From NCBI GenBank assembly GCA_030141605.1, contig JAQGDQ010000103.1, forward strand, positions 64,001-128,000: a stretch of 64,000 nt of DNA, written 5' to 3'. Both the position numbers and the translations under genes were made by a program. The DNA is from Tubiluchus corallicola (Eukaryota; Priapulida; Priapulimorpha; Priapulimorphida; Tubiluchidae). How positions within the stretch are numbered: position 1 is the first letter of the stretch; every line of letters begins with the position of its first letter. The notes under the pieces are model-generated. The model saw only the letters and a program-made list of their open reading frames with translations. It was not told the origin of the DNA and made no database searches. This document shows, piece after piece, positions 1 through 11,529 of this stretch.

Positions 1-365
<365 letters not shown>

Positions 366-628
366 CTTTATTTAAAGTTGGCTTTTGGACGAACAATTAA
401 CGTTAGCTCAAAGAGCTATTATCGCTGATTGTAAATAACACACTTAACTACAATTACATAACAGAGTCTATTATTACCCCACTTTTAGCCTAAATGCCAC
501 GCGCCAGGCAGGGCAACAGTAGGTACCATTTTTAAAGTGTTTGGTAGGACCTAGCTGCTGTATCGGACCTGTCCCAGACGAAAAGCGGACGCATTACCAA
601 TAGACTAAACCGTCTGATCTGAAACCAT
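366..628 (-). mobile_element. Probable retroposon 3' end inserted in RepA
   Basis: Read on the minus strand, this stretch ends in an AAATAAAG-type sequence that runs straight into the (ATT/GTT)n array at 95-365, the usual look of a LINE or SINE 3' tail. It interrupts RepA copy 1 between its two halves. No coding sequence is visible, so the retroposon class is open. This is an inference from the tail structure and the clean interruption. Confidence 0.4.
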
Positions 629-1022
629 CTTTTCAGGCGTGGCGGTTGCCACCATTCACTTGAAAATCATGACGTAACTGGGGGACTTCGTGACTTTTCG
701 TAAGCGTATCGTGGCTTTCCGTAAGCGTGCGCTGCTTGAACTAATTCAGATTTCTAAACCCTACCTAATATTCGGGCAAAATTGTTACAAAATCAGCATT
801 CTATTTTTTTGTAATAACTTATTATGCTTTTGACGAAAATTGACAGTGTGCTACTTTTCTTTAGGACGAATGACGTCATTCGAAGAATGGGCGTTAAAAT
901 GGAAGTGATTTTACGAATTACAGGAGTCGCATATTGCAGTTTTAATACCAAATCCTTCTAACATTTTTCTTGAACATTGAACTAAGTTTAACTTCCCAGA
1001 AGACTTGGCCTTTCTTTTAAGA
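629..1022 (-). mobile_element. RepA MITE copy 1, main part
   Basis: Aligns by eye with the copies at 15755, 42271, 57359 and 59830. Shared landmarks are the CTTCGTGACTTTCCGTAAGC block, AATGGGCGTT and the terminal aaggc(c)tttcctt-like end. It carries the palindrome AATGACGTCATT near 869-880, a perfect cAMP-response-element core. It lies just downstream of exon 7 of the receptor gene. Confidence 0.7.
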
Positions 1023-1039
1023 GTGATAAAATGACTTAC

Positions 1040-1173
1040 AAGATATGTTCCTTTTCTATATCGAATCCAGAGAAGGCTGGAACAGATGCAGTGACGTTTG
1101 GAAAGAAGAAGCCATCGTGGCAGTAACACATGTAGGTTCCGCTCATGAAGCCAAAGCCTTTGACTGGAACACA
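1040..1173 (-). CDS. GPR158-like receptor, exon 7 (EGF-like module), gene continues off left edge
   Basis: The last visible exon of a GPR158/GPR179-like class C orphan receptor. The acceptor TTCGTCTAG precedes codon TGT at 1173 and the donor ATCTT|GTAAGTC follows at 1040. It encodes 44 codons plus two bases, starting CVPVKGFGFMSGTYMCYCHD. The spacing C-V-P-x-K-G-x-G-F...Y-x-C-x-C-x-x-G-F is the calcium-binding EGF-like module that follows the Cache domain in GPR158 relatives. The cysteine-rich linker and seven-helix core must lie left of the window. Phase 0 entry matches exon 6. The family call rests on motif recognition, without a database search. Confidence 0.75.
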
Positions 1174-2067
1174 CTAGACGAAAATAATGGAAAGTCTATC
1201 TTAGCATTAACAAGTAAATTTTGAAGTGCAGTTTTGAGAGTGGGGGCTAATAACTACATACTGGCTGCATAAAAGCTGATTCACATCGACGTTTTGATAT
1301 TCAAATTAAGCTAATTTATTCTTGACCATGTGATTTGTATTTAATTTAAACATTTTTATTATTGGATTCGTGCCAGAAAGTCTTAACAACTTATCCGCGG
1401 GCATTCCCCGCTTAGTAAATTTAACAACTGTTAGTAAAACGATATAAACACGATATTTACTGAATTATTAGTTACGTTGTGTAAGGAAAAATAAAAAGCT
1501 AATGGTAAGTAGTTATATAATTAGTCTGTAAAGATATCACTAAACATGAATTTTCACTGCAAACATGAAAATTAAGTGGTTCCAATGATTATTATTTAAA
1601 GCGTCTAGATTCAGTTATAAATATCTGCACACAATCAAATGTTTTATAGTTACTTACATAAGCTCGAAAATAAGTTAATACTCTTCTGAGACTTGCCGTG
1701 GTCATAACCGTAAAAGAATGTGCATTATGACTTCTTTTACAATTATTTACATAACTTAAATTTTCGTCTCGATGAAGTAACAATGATAGTTCTTACTGGT
1801 AAATTTTTGATGTCATTATTATCATATAAACTATTAAGTTTGTTAAACACATTATCTTTGGTATAACATAATGTGGCAATTGAGAAAAACTGCTCATTAT
1901 TGAATTACTGAGAAAAAAAACAGGTTTCAAGAGAAGAGTGGAAAGAACAAAAGGGCAATACTAAGGATCAATCATTATTTTTGCAATTTTTAATTGATAA
2001 GTTATAATTTAATTGGCTAAATCCTGTGAGCCTGCGTGATTTGTAGGTAACGGCGTACTGTAGTTAC

Positions 2068-2197
2068 CTTGGTGGTAGGCTGACATAAATGAGTTCCACG
2101 AAACACGTCAGATGATGGCGACAGTGTATTAGCGTCATCAGTATCGCACTGATTAATATCGATTCTTGACAGGTCGATGTCGGAAGCAACAATAGCC
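2068..2197 (-). CDS. GPR158-like receptor, exon 6 (end of Cache domain)
   Basis: The acceptor TTCTTCCATAG precedes base 2197 and the donor ACCAAG|GTAACT follows 2068. The frame gives AIVASDIDLSRIDINQC, then FRGTHLCQPTTK joining exon 7. A small-hydrophobic run ending in V/S-D-I-D-L is the typical last strand of extracellular Cache domains, and the paired cysteines before the EGF module fit GPR158 relatives. It begins with the third base of a codon, so the previous exon must end with two codon bases. That requirement selects the GC donor proposed for exon 5. Confidence 0.75.
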
Positions 2198-2466
2198 CTA
2201 TGGAAGAAACGTAATCTTAGAGATCTTTTCAAGTTCTGAGACAGTTGTTACTTGGAGATATAGTATTGTAATATTGTTGCTCTCGGAAAATCCAGACATA
2301 AGTGGGATTCGAAGGATCAGCAGCCAAGCCCCGTAGGATCGGCAGCCAAGCCCCGCAGCAAATCGGACAGAATTTCTAGGCCTGCTTATTAACAGCAAAG
2401 GCGTATAAAAAGCCGTAAATTTAAACTCCCTTGATGGCCGTTAGGGACAGCAAAGACCGAGACCAG

Positions 2467-2620
2467 TTTGAAACAAGTTTAAATAAGATGTAAAGTTTGA
2501 AAAAATAATCAGAGCATTCGTAGAACACTCTTCACTAACTAAGCAAAAGTGTAAATTACTATATCTTGCTAATAAGATTAAAATACGTTTTTGGTGAGTC
2601 AGTGACATTTTTCCAGTTCG
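2467..2620 (+). repeat. RepC interspersed repeat
   Basis: Shares the block GAAACAAGTTTA...AAGTTTGAAAAAATAATCAGAGCATTCGTAG...ACTAAGCAAA with copies at about 3915-4065 and 21775-21915, and with an inverted copy near 53265-53440. At 21.8-22.1 kb RepC is directly followed by RepB-type sequence, so the two may be parts of one larger non-autonomous element. Confidence 0.6.
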
Positions 2621-2937
2621 CGCGAATATTTGAAATTACCTAGGATTTTCTTTTCTAGTTACCATAAGTAGCAAAATAAATAGTGGAACAAGAAAAATGA
2701 AATAAGAAACGCTGTTGGTTCATGCACTTCCAATTGTTTCTTTTTGAGTTGGAGACAAGAGTTTCGAACATGTCATTTTTACAGTTTTTAACCCAGTTGT
2801 TATTATTATTTTTTAAAAAATATTATTTAAAAAGCTATTTATTCTCTGCTTATTCCAAACATGCTATAACAAAATTTACAAAACTGAGAATCAGCTCTCA
2901 TACTTTTTGTTTACTGAAAGAGGAGGTGCGTTAAACT

Positions 2938-3372
2938 TAGAAAAATCCCGGCTGAGAATCGTACACGCACATATTGTTTAAGAAATGAAATCGAGGACGA
3001 ATTACAATTTGTTATAAAATGCCGATATTACAATGATCTTAGAGGAAAATTATATAATTACATCACTGTAATTATACCAGAATTTTTTTCTTTGAGTGAT
3101 GCTGCTAAATTTTTCTTCTTGATGAGAAGTAATGATTTAGAAGTAATTAAGGCATTGAAAAGGAAGCCAGATGAGTGACAATCTGCTTTAAATAGTAATT
3201 ATTAAACTCTTCATTTAAATAACTTACAGGAACGATTTTATAATATTTGTTTTATCAATACATGTTTGTTTGCCTGCAGTGTCACTATATTGCAATACTG
3301 AAATTGTATGTACGTCTTGTTTTTGTATTGTATGCATTTTTGGAATTAATAAATATGAATATGAACAACATT
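2938..3372 (+). mobile_element. LINE 3' end fragment (5' truncated)
   Basis: From about 2950 one frame reads ENRTRTYCLRNEIEDELQFV and continues with a cysteine and Y-Y-N-D-L-R, to a stop near 3177. The pattern C-x-x-E-I-E-D-E-x-x-F-V-x-x-C-x-x-Y-x-x-L-R is the cysteine module found at the C-terminus of many CR1/Jockey-type LINE proteins. A roughly 190 bp 3' UTR follows and ends in AATAAATATGAATATGAAC at about 3367, like a retroposon tail. It sits antisense to the receptor gene inside its intron 5. Confidence 0.55.
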
Positions 3373-3396
3373 TTCTAGAATTGAAGGAACACGTGC

Positions 3397-3579
3397 CCTA
3401 GTTTGTATCCCAATTCTGTCGTGTTGTCTCTAACGAACATTGGCGCCAAATAAGTGACCATCCAGATATCTCCACCACCACAGTCATAATATGGTAATGT
3501 CCAGTAGCCATCTTCTGCTTTTGCATATGGCTGCGTGAAGATTTCCTTTGCTGCAAAATGATTACCGGTTGCATTGTAC
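3397..3579 (-). CDS. GPR158-like receptor, exon 5 (Cache domain core)
   Basis: The acceptor TTTCATTGCAG precedes base 3579. The frame gives YNATGNHFAAKEIF, then WTLPYYDCGGGDIWMVTYLA and a short tail ending in a glycine completed by exon 6. W-x-x-P-Y-Y-D-C-G-G-G-x-I-W-M-V-T-Y is the signature segment of the Cache domain in GPR158/GPR179 and in arthropod relatives such as CG31760. The exon is 183 nt and carries phase 2 at both ends. An N-glycosylation site (NAT) is present. The donor is GC rather than GT (see intron 5). Confidence 0.75.
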
Positions 3580-3914
3580 CTGCAATGAAATTGAAGAAAT
3601 TCATTTTGAAAATCCATGGTCTTTTTTACCTTCAGCTCAGTAAGGTTACCATATTATTGACCTTGTTGACAATATAAAGTAATTTGAACTTTTGCTTACT
3701 TAGCGGAAAGTATGCTACGAAAGATGTGATTATTTTTTCAAACTTTACGCAATGTTATCTAAACTTGTTTCAAATGATTTATTGTCGAAACAAAATGGCT
3801 GCGTCACAAACGAACACCTCTGAACTGAGAGGTTCAGCACCTGTTGTTGGCCCCCCCCCCCAAATGGCTCTTAGCCGTTAGGGGCGAATGGCTAGTTAGA
3901 CGGCCTGCTACGCT

Positions 3915-4065
3915 GTTTGAAACAAGTTTACATAACAGTGCGCAAGTTTGAAAAAATAATCAGAGCATTCGTAGCGTACTCTTCACTAACTAAGCAAAGG
4001 TAAAAATTACTGTATCTTGTCAATAAGGTTAAAATACGTTTTTAGTGAGCCAGTGGTGCACATTG
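3915..4065 (+). repeat. RepC interspersed repeat
   Basis: A second copy of the RepC block, within intron 4 of the receptor gene (3580-4263). Just before it, at about 3850-3861, is a poly-C run within a GGCCCCC... context. The flanks of this copy and of the one at 2467 also share a GGCCGTTAGGGG-like word, so the repeat probably extends further left than marked. Confidence 0.6.
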
Positions 4066-4263
4066 GGAAGGTTAGTCAGTGACAATTTACCAACTGGCTA
4101 GAACATTTTAAATTATTAAGAATTTTTTTCTCTAATAACATAAGTCTTTCAAATAGTTAAGCGTAATGCGTAGTGATATAAATCTGTATTGAAATTTTTG
4201 GGACATACTTTAAAATCTCAATTCTTTTCTTTTAATGAAACATTAGGTGTTTAAAAAACATAC

Positions 4264-4394
4264 CGTTTTTGTAAATTGACGAGCCAATTTCGTTCGGGGT
4301 ACGTCTTATTCTTTGGACCGTGCCACCATTCGACTTCTGGTAAGTCTAGGTATTTATAGTTGACCGAAATGTCAAAACTATTCAATATCCCATT
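4264..4394 (-). CDS. GPR158-like receptor, exon 4
   Basis: The frame reads NGILNSFDISVNYKYLDLPE, then VEWWHGPKNKTYPERNWLVN and LQK plus two bases that complete an arginine in exon 5. The acceptor is TCGAAAAAG before codon AAT at 4394 and the donor is AAACG|GTATGT at 4264. The length of 131 nt gives phase 0 in and phase 2 out, matching both neighbours. It supplies the middle of the Cache domain. A second possible acceptor (TTGAATAG, exon from 4377) would not fit the phase-0 end of exon 3 and is therefore less likely. Confidence 0.7.
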
Positions 4395-4562
4395 CTTTTT
4401 CGATGAGTAGAAACAAACCTATGGAGGTTATAATACTGTGAATCAGATATTAGTAGCCCAGGTAAGAAATAGAAAGACTGATAATTTCGGGTGTGTAGAT
4501 ATAGAGACAGACAGATAGATGGAGTAGGATAAAGAGAGAAAGAGAGAGAAAGAGATCGAGGG

Positions 4563-4823
<261 letters not shown>

Positions 4824-5239
4824 AAATGTAAATTATATGTATTACGTGAGTTTTTTATTAATAAATTCTCATTTATATTACCATTTATATAAGCATTTAG
4901 TTTGTGTAGCATTGATACCAATGCATTTTTCCAGCCTTACCTGTGCTTTAGTTATAAAGATATTATTGATTTTCTTACCATTCTGCAATACTTGCACGTA
5001 ATTATTTACATAAATACACACACGCACGCACGCACCCAAACATGTACGCACACAGACACAAATTAAATTACAATCCCTGAAAAAGATGGATACCAAAATG
5101 ATAAAAAGAATGGAAAAGATCACAGAAGCAAAGATTCAAAAAATGGATTACGATAAAAGTATAATAGAGACTATTTGCGTGTTTTTAAAATAAAAGTAAC
5201 ATCATCACGATAAAGTACAAATCACACACTATTACTTAC

Positions 5240-5416
5240 CATTCTGTAATCTTTGTACGTATATTCGTCAAAGCAAATCCCAGAACCATATATATACGGA
5301 TCAGCTGCAATATTAGCTCTAGTCATTGAATACATCAGATCATCATCTATAAATGGTGGTGTTCCATTGTATAACATCCACAGACTTGTGAGAGCATTTG
5401 CTACAGCCGTTGGTAC
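5240..5416 (-). CDS. GPR158-like receptor, exon 3 (N-terminal Cache domain)
   Basis: The acceptor TTTGTAAAG precedes codon GTA at 5416 and the donor AGAATG|GTAAGT follows 5240. It has exactly 59 codons, phase 0 at both ends. The frame contains VPTAVANALTSLWMLYNGTP, then an acidic linker, YSMTRANIAADPYIYGSGIC and FDEYTYKDYRM. A-N-x-L-x-x-L followed by D-P-x-I-Y-G-S-x-I-C-F-D is the recognisable N-terminal Cache portion of GPR158 relatives. The intron on its 5' side (5417-8770) holds a MITE and a broken BEL/Pao element. Confidence 0.75.
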
Positions 5417-5619
5417 CTTTACAAATAAGTAGGTTGAACATGAGGAAATTCACAGATATAATTACGATTTCACACCCTAAATAGCTGGGCCAGATTTATC
5501 AATAAGAGTAGTAGGCGATTGGGTTAGGACCCACGGGTGTTTCATCTAGTATTTCATCAACTATACACCAGGTATTTCATTATAATTATAATATATTTGA
5601 AACTCCAAGCGCCCGTGTT

Positions 5620-5762
5620 CAGAAAGTGTAATACAATACCTGTATGGCCAGAAGTATGGGGCCCTGTATTAATTAGGTTAGGCCCAGAGTATGGGGCCTC
5701 CTGTACAATAACTATAGTACCCGGAGTATGGGGTCCTTGCACAATAAGTATAGACCTACAAT
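5620..5762 (+). repeat. Diverged short tandem repeat
   Basis: Three imperfect units share the word AGTATGGGG(C/T)CC followed by TGTA/TGCACAATAA and TATAG, spaced about 50 bp apart. No gene is supported here; the short open frames on both strands reflect the repeat. Confidence 0.45.
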
Positions 5763-5893
5763 GATCTTCAACTGGTGGGCTTTATCTTATAAGTAGGTCA
5801 TGGGCATGGGGTAGTTTTCATGCGGCCCATAGATGAGTTTGGGCTACGGTCCACAAGGTACCCGCCCTTGCTAAGTAGAGGATCAGTTTTAAT

Positions 5894-6286
5894 TAAGGGT
5901 AAGCATCAGACGTTCAAGTTTTTAAGTTCTAATTCGATTTAAACCTAAAACTATGCATTCGAATGTTTAAGCACTTCAACTACATGTATTTTTTGTCATT
6001 AAAACAAATGAAACGTCTTGCAATCAGCACAATTTAGTAGCAATTTCTGTGCACAATTTTTGAGCAGATTATTAGTGTTTTTACTGCAGAACTAAATCAA
6101 GCAACATGCATGACATTTGTGAGACCGCTTTTTATTAGTGATTCGAAAATTTGTTTGAAAATCTTTAAAACTTAATTTGAATTCCACTCGGATTCCAAAA
6201 TGCTGAAATTCGGTCTGATTCGAGTTCGAAAGTCACAAATTCGACTCGGCTCGAATTCACTTTCTGATAGAGAATGCTCGCCCCTA
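5894..6286. mobile_element. hAT-like MITE with 8-bp target duplication
   Basis: The ends are TAAGGGTAAGCAT and ATGCTCGCCCCTA, imperfect inverted repeats. The flanks GTTTTAAT (5886-5893) and ATTTTAAT (6287-6294) agree at 7 of 8 positions, as expected for an aged hAT target duplication. The interior is non-coding and rich in TTCGAAT-type words. A related right end occurs near 21280-21295. It lies in intron 2 of the receptor gene. Confidence 0.6.
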
Positions 6287-6699
6287 ATTTTAATATTGTC
6301 TATAGTAATTATTTATATCATAACTGTGTTATTATAATTACTATAACAAATGTTTTTGTGAGCTATGTACTAACGTACAAAAAATATAAAATGATGTTAT
6401 CTGTTGGCTTGCCCTCACTTTTTATTAAGCCACATGGTGTGTTAAAAAACTATAAAGAAATTTTACAAACTATGATTCCGTTTAATAGTTATAAAATGCC
6501 TGGAAGAGCAAATTGTGACACAATGGACAAATTTGTACCTAGACGCACTATTATTATGATAATTATGTTGGTACTTGAGGAGGACAATGCTATTTCAAAG
6601 CACACGACCTTTCTTTGAAAACAGTAGTGGCGGCTGGGGAATAAATCATTAGAAATGTACAGCACACATTTCAAAGAAGAGCTCATATGACAGAATGTA

Positions 6700-7835
6700 C
6701 TTAAAACCAGTCACTTGTACCAGTTAGACCCTCAGCAATCAAATAAAGGCATATTGATAGTTGGAGGCAGACTAGCCCAAGCTCATTTGTCTCAAAAGCT
6801 ACTAAGAAGAAAACTGCCATGACACTATGTCTGTTGTCAGAAGCTAGCTTTTTGATTATTGGACTGAGAACTGTCGCAAGAATGCCTAAGGAGACTGCCG
6901 CAGGTGCAGCCATTTGTATGCACCAACGCTGGGCCCATGATAGGGGTTTCTCTATTCGTTATTCTCCTCAGTGGAGGTCGATTGTTTTGGCCTCTTCTGA
7001 GCAAAAAGAGGGCCCACGTCTACTAAGAGATGTGGATGTTTATTTGCGTGTATGGTTGTACGATCTATTCATTTATAAGTTCTTTTTGACATGATCATTG
7101 ATAACTTTATTAATGCACTCTTCCGATTTATTAGCAGGAGGGGAAAACCAAATGTTATCAGGTCGTACTATGGGACGATGTTAGTTGGAGCAGACAGGGA
7201 GCTACGAAAGACCATGCTAGACTGGAACTATCAGAACATCGCTAATCAGCTACAAGAACGTAATATAGAGTGGGAATATAATCCGCCAACTACTTCACAC
7301 ACGGGATGTTGCTGGGAAAGGATGATAAGATCAGTCAAAAGGATTTTGGTCAACCTTTTAGATGGACAGACCCTTGATGATAAAGTATTATCCACTGTAA
7401 TCTGTTTAACAGAGGTAATGATTAATGGAAGGCCGTTAACTCCGATTTCAGGTGATCCGAAGGATACAGAATCATTGACGCCAAATCATCTGCTTTTAGC
7501 TCGCAATGCTACCTCACTGCGACAAGGAGTAGTTTCTGAGTCTGATCGATACAGAGGCAAGAGGAGACACATTCAGCACTTATTGAAAGTACAGATGGAC
7601 CAGAGAGTATTTGTCATCCTTGCAGGAATGATACAAGTGGATCGTGCCAAAAAGAAATCTCAAAGTTAATGATACGGTGCTTGGGAAGGAGCCTATACCC
7701 AGAAACCTGTTACCACTGGGCAAGGTGGAATAGGTTCATGTGGGCGAAGATGAGCTAGTGAGAAGTGCTACACTTAATTTAAAAGTGAAGGCTGGAGCGC
7801 CTCATACACAAGCTCTGTCTTCTAGACGGGGTGCC
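6700..7835 (+). pseudogene. Degraded BEL/Pao pol fragment (integrase region)
   Basis: Begins around 6735 with the zinc-binding lead-in (GILIVGGRLAQAHLSQKA), then loses frame. From 7091 it has a 192-residue integrase piece containing FINALFRFISRRGKPNVIRS, T-P-N-H-L-L-L and a C-W-E-R-M segment. The second catalytic aspartate block (R-S-D-N-G-T in intact relatives) is changed to R-S-Y-Y-G-T, so the enzyme is dead. Remnants of the C-terminal DUF5641 domain (KVNDTVLGKEPIPRNLLPLG) follow in another frame to about 7835. No LTRs were found. It sits antisense inside intron 2 of the receptor gene. Confidence 0.75.
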
Positions 7836-7839
7836 GTCT

Positions 7840-8770
7840 AATTGATTGCTGAAATAGTAGATAAAATGTTTCTGAGTTCGCATCTACCCATGAATGAAAA
7901 GTGAAGGCGTTTCTGTCCACAATAGTCACTAAATAGCAGTTCTACTATTAGTAAGTTCTCTCACAAACATTTCTTTTTAATTCCGCGTGGAAGTCTCTTT
8001 ACGCTTGTAATCATTACATACAGTAGAGAAACCAGCTTGCGAAAAATGTTAACAAATCAATACAGAGATAATCCACTAACTTAATAAAGTCCTTTTGTAA
8101 TGCTGGTGTGGCACGTAGAAAATTTTAAGAAGTAGATTTTAACGAGATTAGCGCTTGAAAGAATTACTGCAAAGCACTGAACAGACATACTAACTTTTTT
8201 GATTTTTAAGATGCTGTTTCAATCACGACTGTAACCTCTTCAGGTGAGTAAATTTCCCTACTCAAGATTTAACAACTGTAAAAAATGATTGCCGCATGTG
8301 CAAATGCAAGTTTGAAATATGAAAATAATACAGTTTACATGTGTGCAAAATATCCTAGAATTTTGTATATACATGTACTTGAATTCAGAAATTGTAGAAC
8401 TAAGATAATTAAATTGTTTGAGAGACTGATTGGTGATGGGGGAAAACAAATTTTTAAAATGAAATTGACAGCCAGGACCCACTTAAACAATGACATGACT
8501 TTTATTCAGACAAACATCTGCAAGGTTTCGACCCGTTAAGGTCATATTCACGCAACAATCTACCTAAATAAACATGCAGCGTATAAAATTACAAAAATCA
8601 ACATTGTAAGAAGCAAACAAGAGAACTACTAAATTGTAAACTTGCGTATCGTGTGATACAAAGCCAAATGAAAGAAAAATACTCGAACACAATTAATTCT
8701 CTGAACAAGGCCTGCGTGTGCTAATAAGAGAAATTGCCTATTAATTGCTTCACTAACTATGTTGGTTTAC
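7840..8770. other. Intronic stretch without recognised features
   Basis: The remainder of intron 2 of the receptor gene. The short open frames at 8258-8539 overlap on both strands, have no recognisable motif and look like chance. Confidence 0.5.
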
Positions 8771-8889
8771 CTGTGTTTGAGTGTTCCACCTTGCGTGGTC
8801 AAATTCAATCGGCAGGATTTCACCAGTTCCTCCAGAACAAGGGCTGTTTCGAACCCGTTCCACATACTCCAATGCTAAACGTGCATTCT
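8771..8889 (-). CDS. GPR158-like receptor, exon 2
   Basis: The acceptor TTATTTCTGTAG precedes base 8889 and the donor CAAACACAG|GTAAAC follows 8771. The frame reads NARLALEYVERVRNSPCSGG, then TGEILPIEFDHARWNTQTQ, joining exon 3. The first two bases complete a glutamate started in exon 1. A-x-x-Y-V-E-x-V...S-P-C...L-P-x-E...A-R-W-x-x-Q-T matches the start of the extracellular region in GPR158/GPR179 relatives. A conserved cysteine here probably pairs within the Cache domain. Confidence 0.75.
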
Positions 8890-9034
8890 CTACAGAAATA
8901 AGTGTCCAAATAAATTATGGTAGCGCAAATTATAGGTAAAAGTGCTGTAATCATCATTATCGTCAGCGTCGTCATCATCATCATTATCCCATTTTATCAT
9001 GACCATGATTATCATGATTATCATCACCGTCATC

Positions 9035-9051
9035 TTCATCATCATCGTAAA

Positions 9052-9137
<86 letters not shown>

Positions 9138-9305
9138 ACAACATCATCATCATCATCATCATCGTCGTCGTCGTCGCAATCATCATCATCATCGTCGTCG
9201 TCATCATCATCATCATCATCATCACCCATCACCATCACCACCACCAACACCATCATCATCACATCATCATTATCATCATCATCATCATCATCATCATCAT
9301 CGTTA
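9035..9305. repeat. (CAT)n-rich trinucleotide array
   Basis: CAT units with blocks of CGT, CAC and CAA. Each variant block differs from CAT by one base. It lies in intron 1 of the receptor gene. The poly-His, poly-Ile, poly-Asp and poly-Met frames are artefacts. Confidence 0.97.
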
Positions 9306-10073
9306 TCATTGCCATCACAATCATTATAATTATTGTTGCCGTCAATTTGTCAGCATCTAATATGGTTATTATTGCAACATTATTTCACACTTAGAAAGAT
9401 TCTGCGCTTAGTACTCAGATGCATGAACAAAGGCATCAACCATAAACTTTATCGACTTGACTGTAAGACACGCGATGCTTTTGTAAAGACCTGCTTTCTA
9501 AAAATCTGGTGCAGAAAGAGGCAGGAATTCAGAGAAACTATGAAATACCTATCTATCGACAAACAAATTACCAAACCCAACAGTAATTGAAAACCCGATT
9601 AATCAGTTTAATTAACACAGTTTAATTTAACGTTAGCGGTATTATGAAGTGAAGCCGTTTTGGTCACGCACGAATTACCCCACTGTGCAGAAATTTCAGT
9701 AAAACTAGCTAGCAAACGTCAAGCTTGGCCAAACTTCCTGCACGTGTGCGGCTCGTTTGGGGCAAAGACGGGCTACATTAAAGTATAGTGACCCTTGACT
9801 TCGTGTGATCGAGCACATCATTAGCTTTTGTATTTTACGCGCTGTACCTTAAAGCTTTTTCGCGTTTTATAGGGATAGTGCGATAGTGATGTTATAAACG
9901 TGGCCTTTAACATGCAAAGAGAAGAAAAGGGAATTTTATATTGGCCCAAAGAACTTTCCACACAGAGTCATATTACTTAGACTAATAGACTAACCCTATC
10001 TGTTTGAGAGACATATAAATTGGAAATGAAAATTTTTTGATAGTTTAAAATATTCGCTCCACCTAGGACAGAG

Positions 10074-10222
<149 letters not shown>

Positions 10223-10489
10223 AGTCTTTTACTAGTGCTATAAACGTAAACATTTAATAAAACGCTATATATACAGTATGTACTCATTACGTCTAATTGT
10301 AGGTGAGATGGTCAAGAACTAATTAAATAATAATAAATTTCGTTCTGATTTACAAATTATTATAATCGTCAACTGTATGCTAATTAGATATTAGATTTTA
10401 GATCTTTAAGAATCAGTCTAAGATTTTAGATTAATCAGCAGTATGCTACACTCATATATTTATACAGATATGCATGTATATATCTGTAC

Positions 10490-10762
<273 letters not shown>

Positions 10763-11073
10763 TTTGCTCAGAAGAATTGTTTTTTAACTTTTAACTTCCA
10801 CAATTTCCCATTATGAATACATCTTTAGAAAGTCGAGGAAATGTTACGTTTGGTCTATAATTATGTCTTAAACACATTATGTTATCTTTTAAACACACAC
10901 GTTAAATTTTTATCGCCAATTGTGTTCACGAAAATCGTTGTCTTTTCACTATCCACTAGCTCGCATCTGTACAGGTGTTCCCGCTTCCGCGCATACATAG
11001 CACATTGTTTGATACTCCAATACTGTTTAGGTGTTTTCCAAACTTTCTTTGTCCACTTAGAAAATATACGGTA

Positions 11074-11184
11074 AAAGAGAGAGAGAGAGAAAGAAAGAGA
11101 GAGAGAGAGAGCGAGAGAGATAGAGAGAGAGAGAGAGAGAAGGGGGGGGAGAAAAAGAGAGCGAGAGAAAGAGAGAGAGAGATG

Positions 11185-11235
<51 letters not shown>

Positions 11236-11252
11236 GGAGAGAAGGGAAAGGA
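11074..11252. repeat. (GA)n-rich imperfect array
   Basis: Purine-only tract with GAAA, GCGA and poly-G interruptions. It begins about 180 nt downstream of the exon 1 donor in the receptor transcript, where it is (CU)n. Confidence 0.95.
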
Positions 11253-11431
11253 AAGAAATAAGGGATGCATGCAACATGCAAGCATAAAACTAATTGCATT
11301 ATTAATTGTTTATAATGTCCCAATTCGCCCGCGAAGTTCATTTTTTCAGCCAGTCAAAATAATAATCAAACAACACCCATGTCAAATTTCTGCACCCATG
11401 TCAAAAAACTGTTGCCAAGTTGACTTCTTAC

Positions 11432-11528
11432 CTTTAGTATTATTTCTTACTTCATAAACTGCATCAGCAAACTGGAAAAACAAAGCAGTTCCGACGAATT
11501 TCAGAAGTGGCCACTTTAACCTAGTCAT
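11432..11528 (-). CDS. GPR158-like receptor, exon 1 (start codon and signal peptide)
   Basis: The chosen start is ATG at 11528-11526. It opens MTRLKWPLLKFVGTALFFQF followed by ADAVYEVRNNTK. The charged start, hydrophobic core and small residues A-D-A form a classical signal peptide, expected for a receptor with an extracellular Cache domain. The donor ACTAAAG|GTAAGA leaves one base that completes a glutamate with exon 2. An in-frame upstream ATG exists, but its extra residues (about 67) would bury the signal sequence. Together the seven exons encode about 323 residues of ectodomain. Confidence 0.7.
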
Positions 11529-11529
11529 G

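Larger units (their letters stand above)
2198..3396 (-). other. Intron 5 of GPR158-like gene, GC-AG type
   Basis: The only donor that keeps the reading frame between exons 5 and 6 is AGG|GCACGT (intron bases 3396-3395 = GC), which joins GG to G as a glycine codon. The nearest GT, two codons further on, is in phase 0 and would break the frame. The intron contains a RepC copy (about 2467-2620) and a LINE 3' end that stops about 25 bp from this donor. Confidence 0.55.

Noticed and set aside
4264-4377. Alternative acceptor at 4378 for receptor exon 4
   Set aside because: It would need the previous exon to end two bases into a codon, but exon 3 ends in phase 0 at a strong GTAAGT donor.
9035-9305. 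Histidine-rich plus-strand frame that could be a metal-binding protein
   Set aside because: It is the (CAT)n array read in one frame; the other frames are equally open, and it lies in an intron of the receptor gene.
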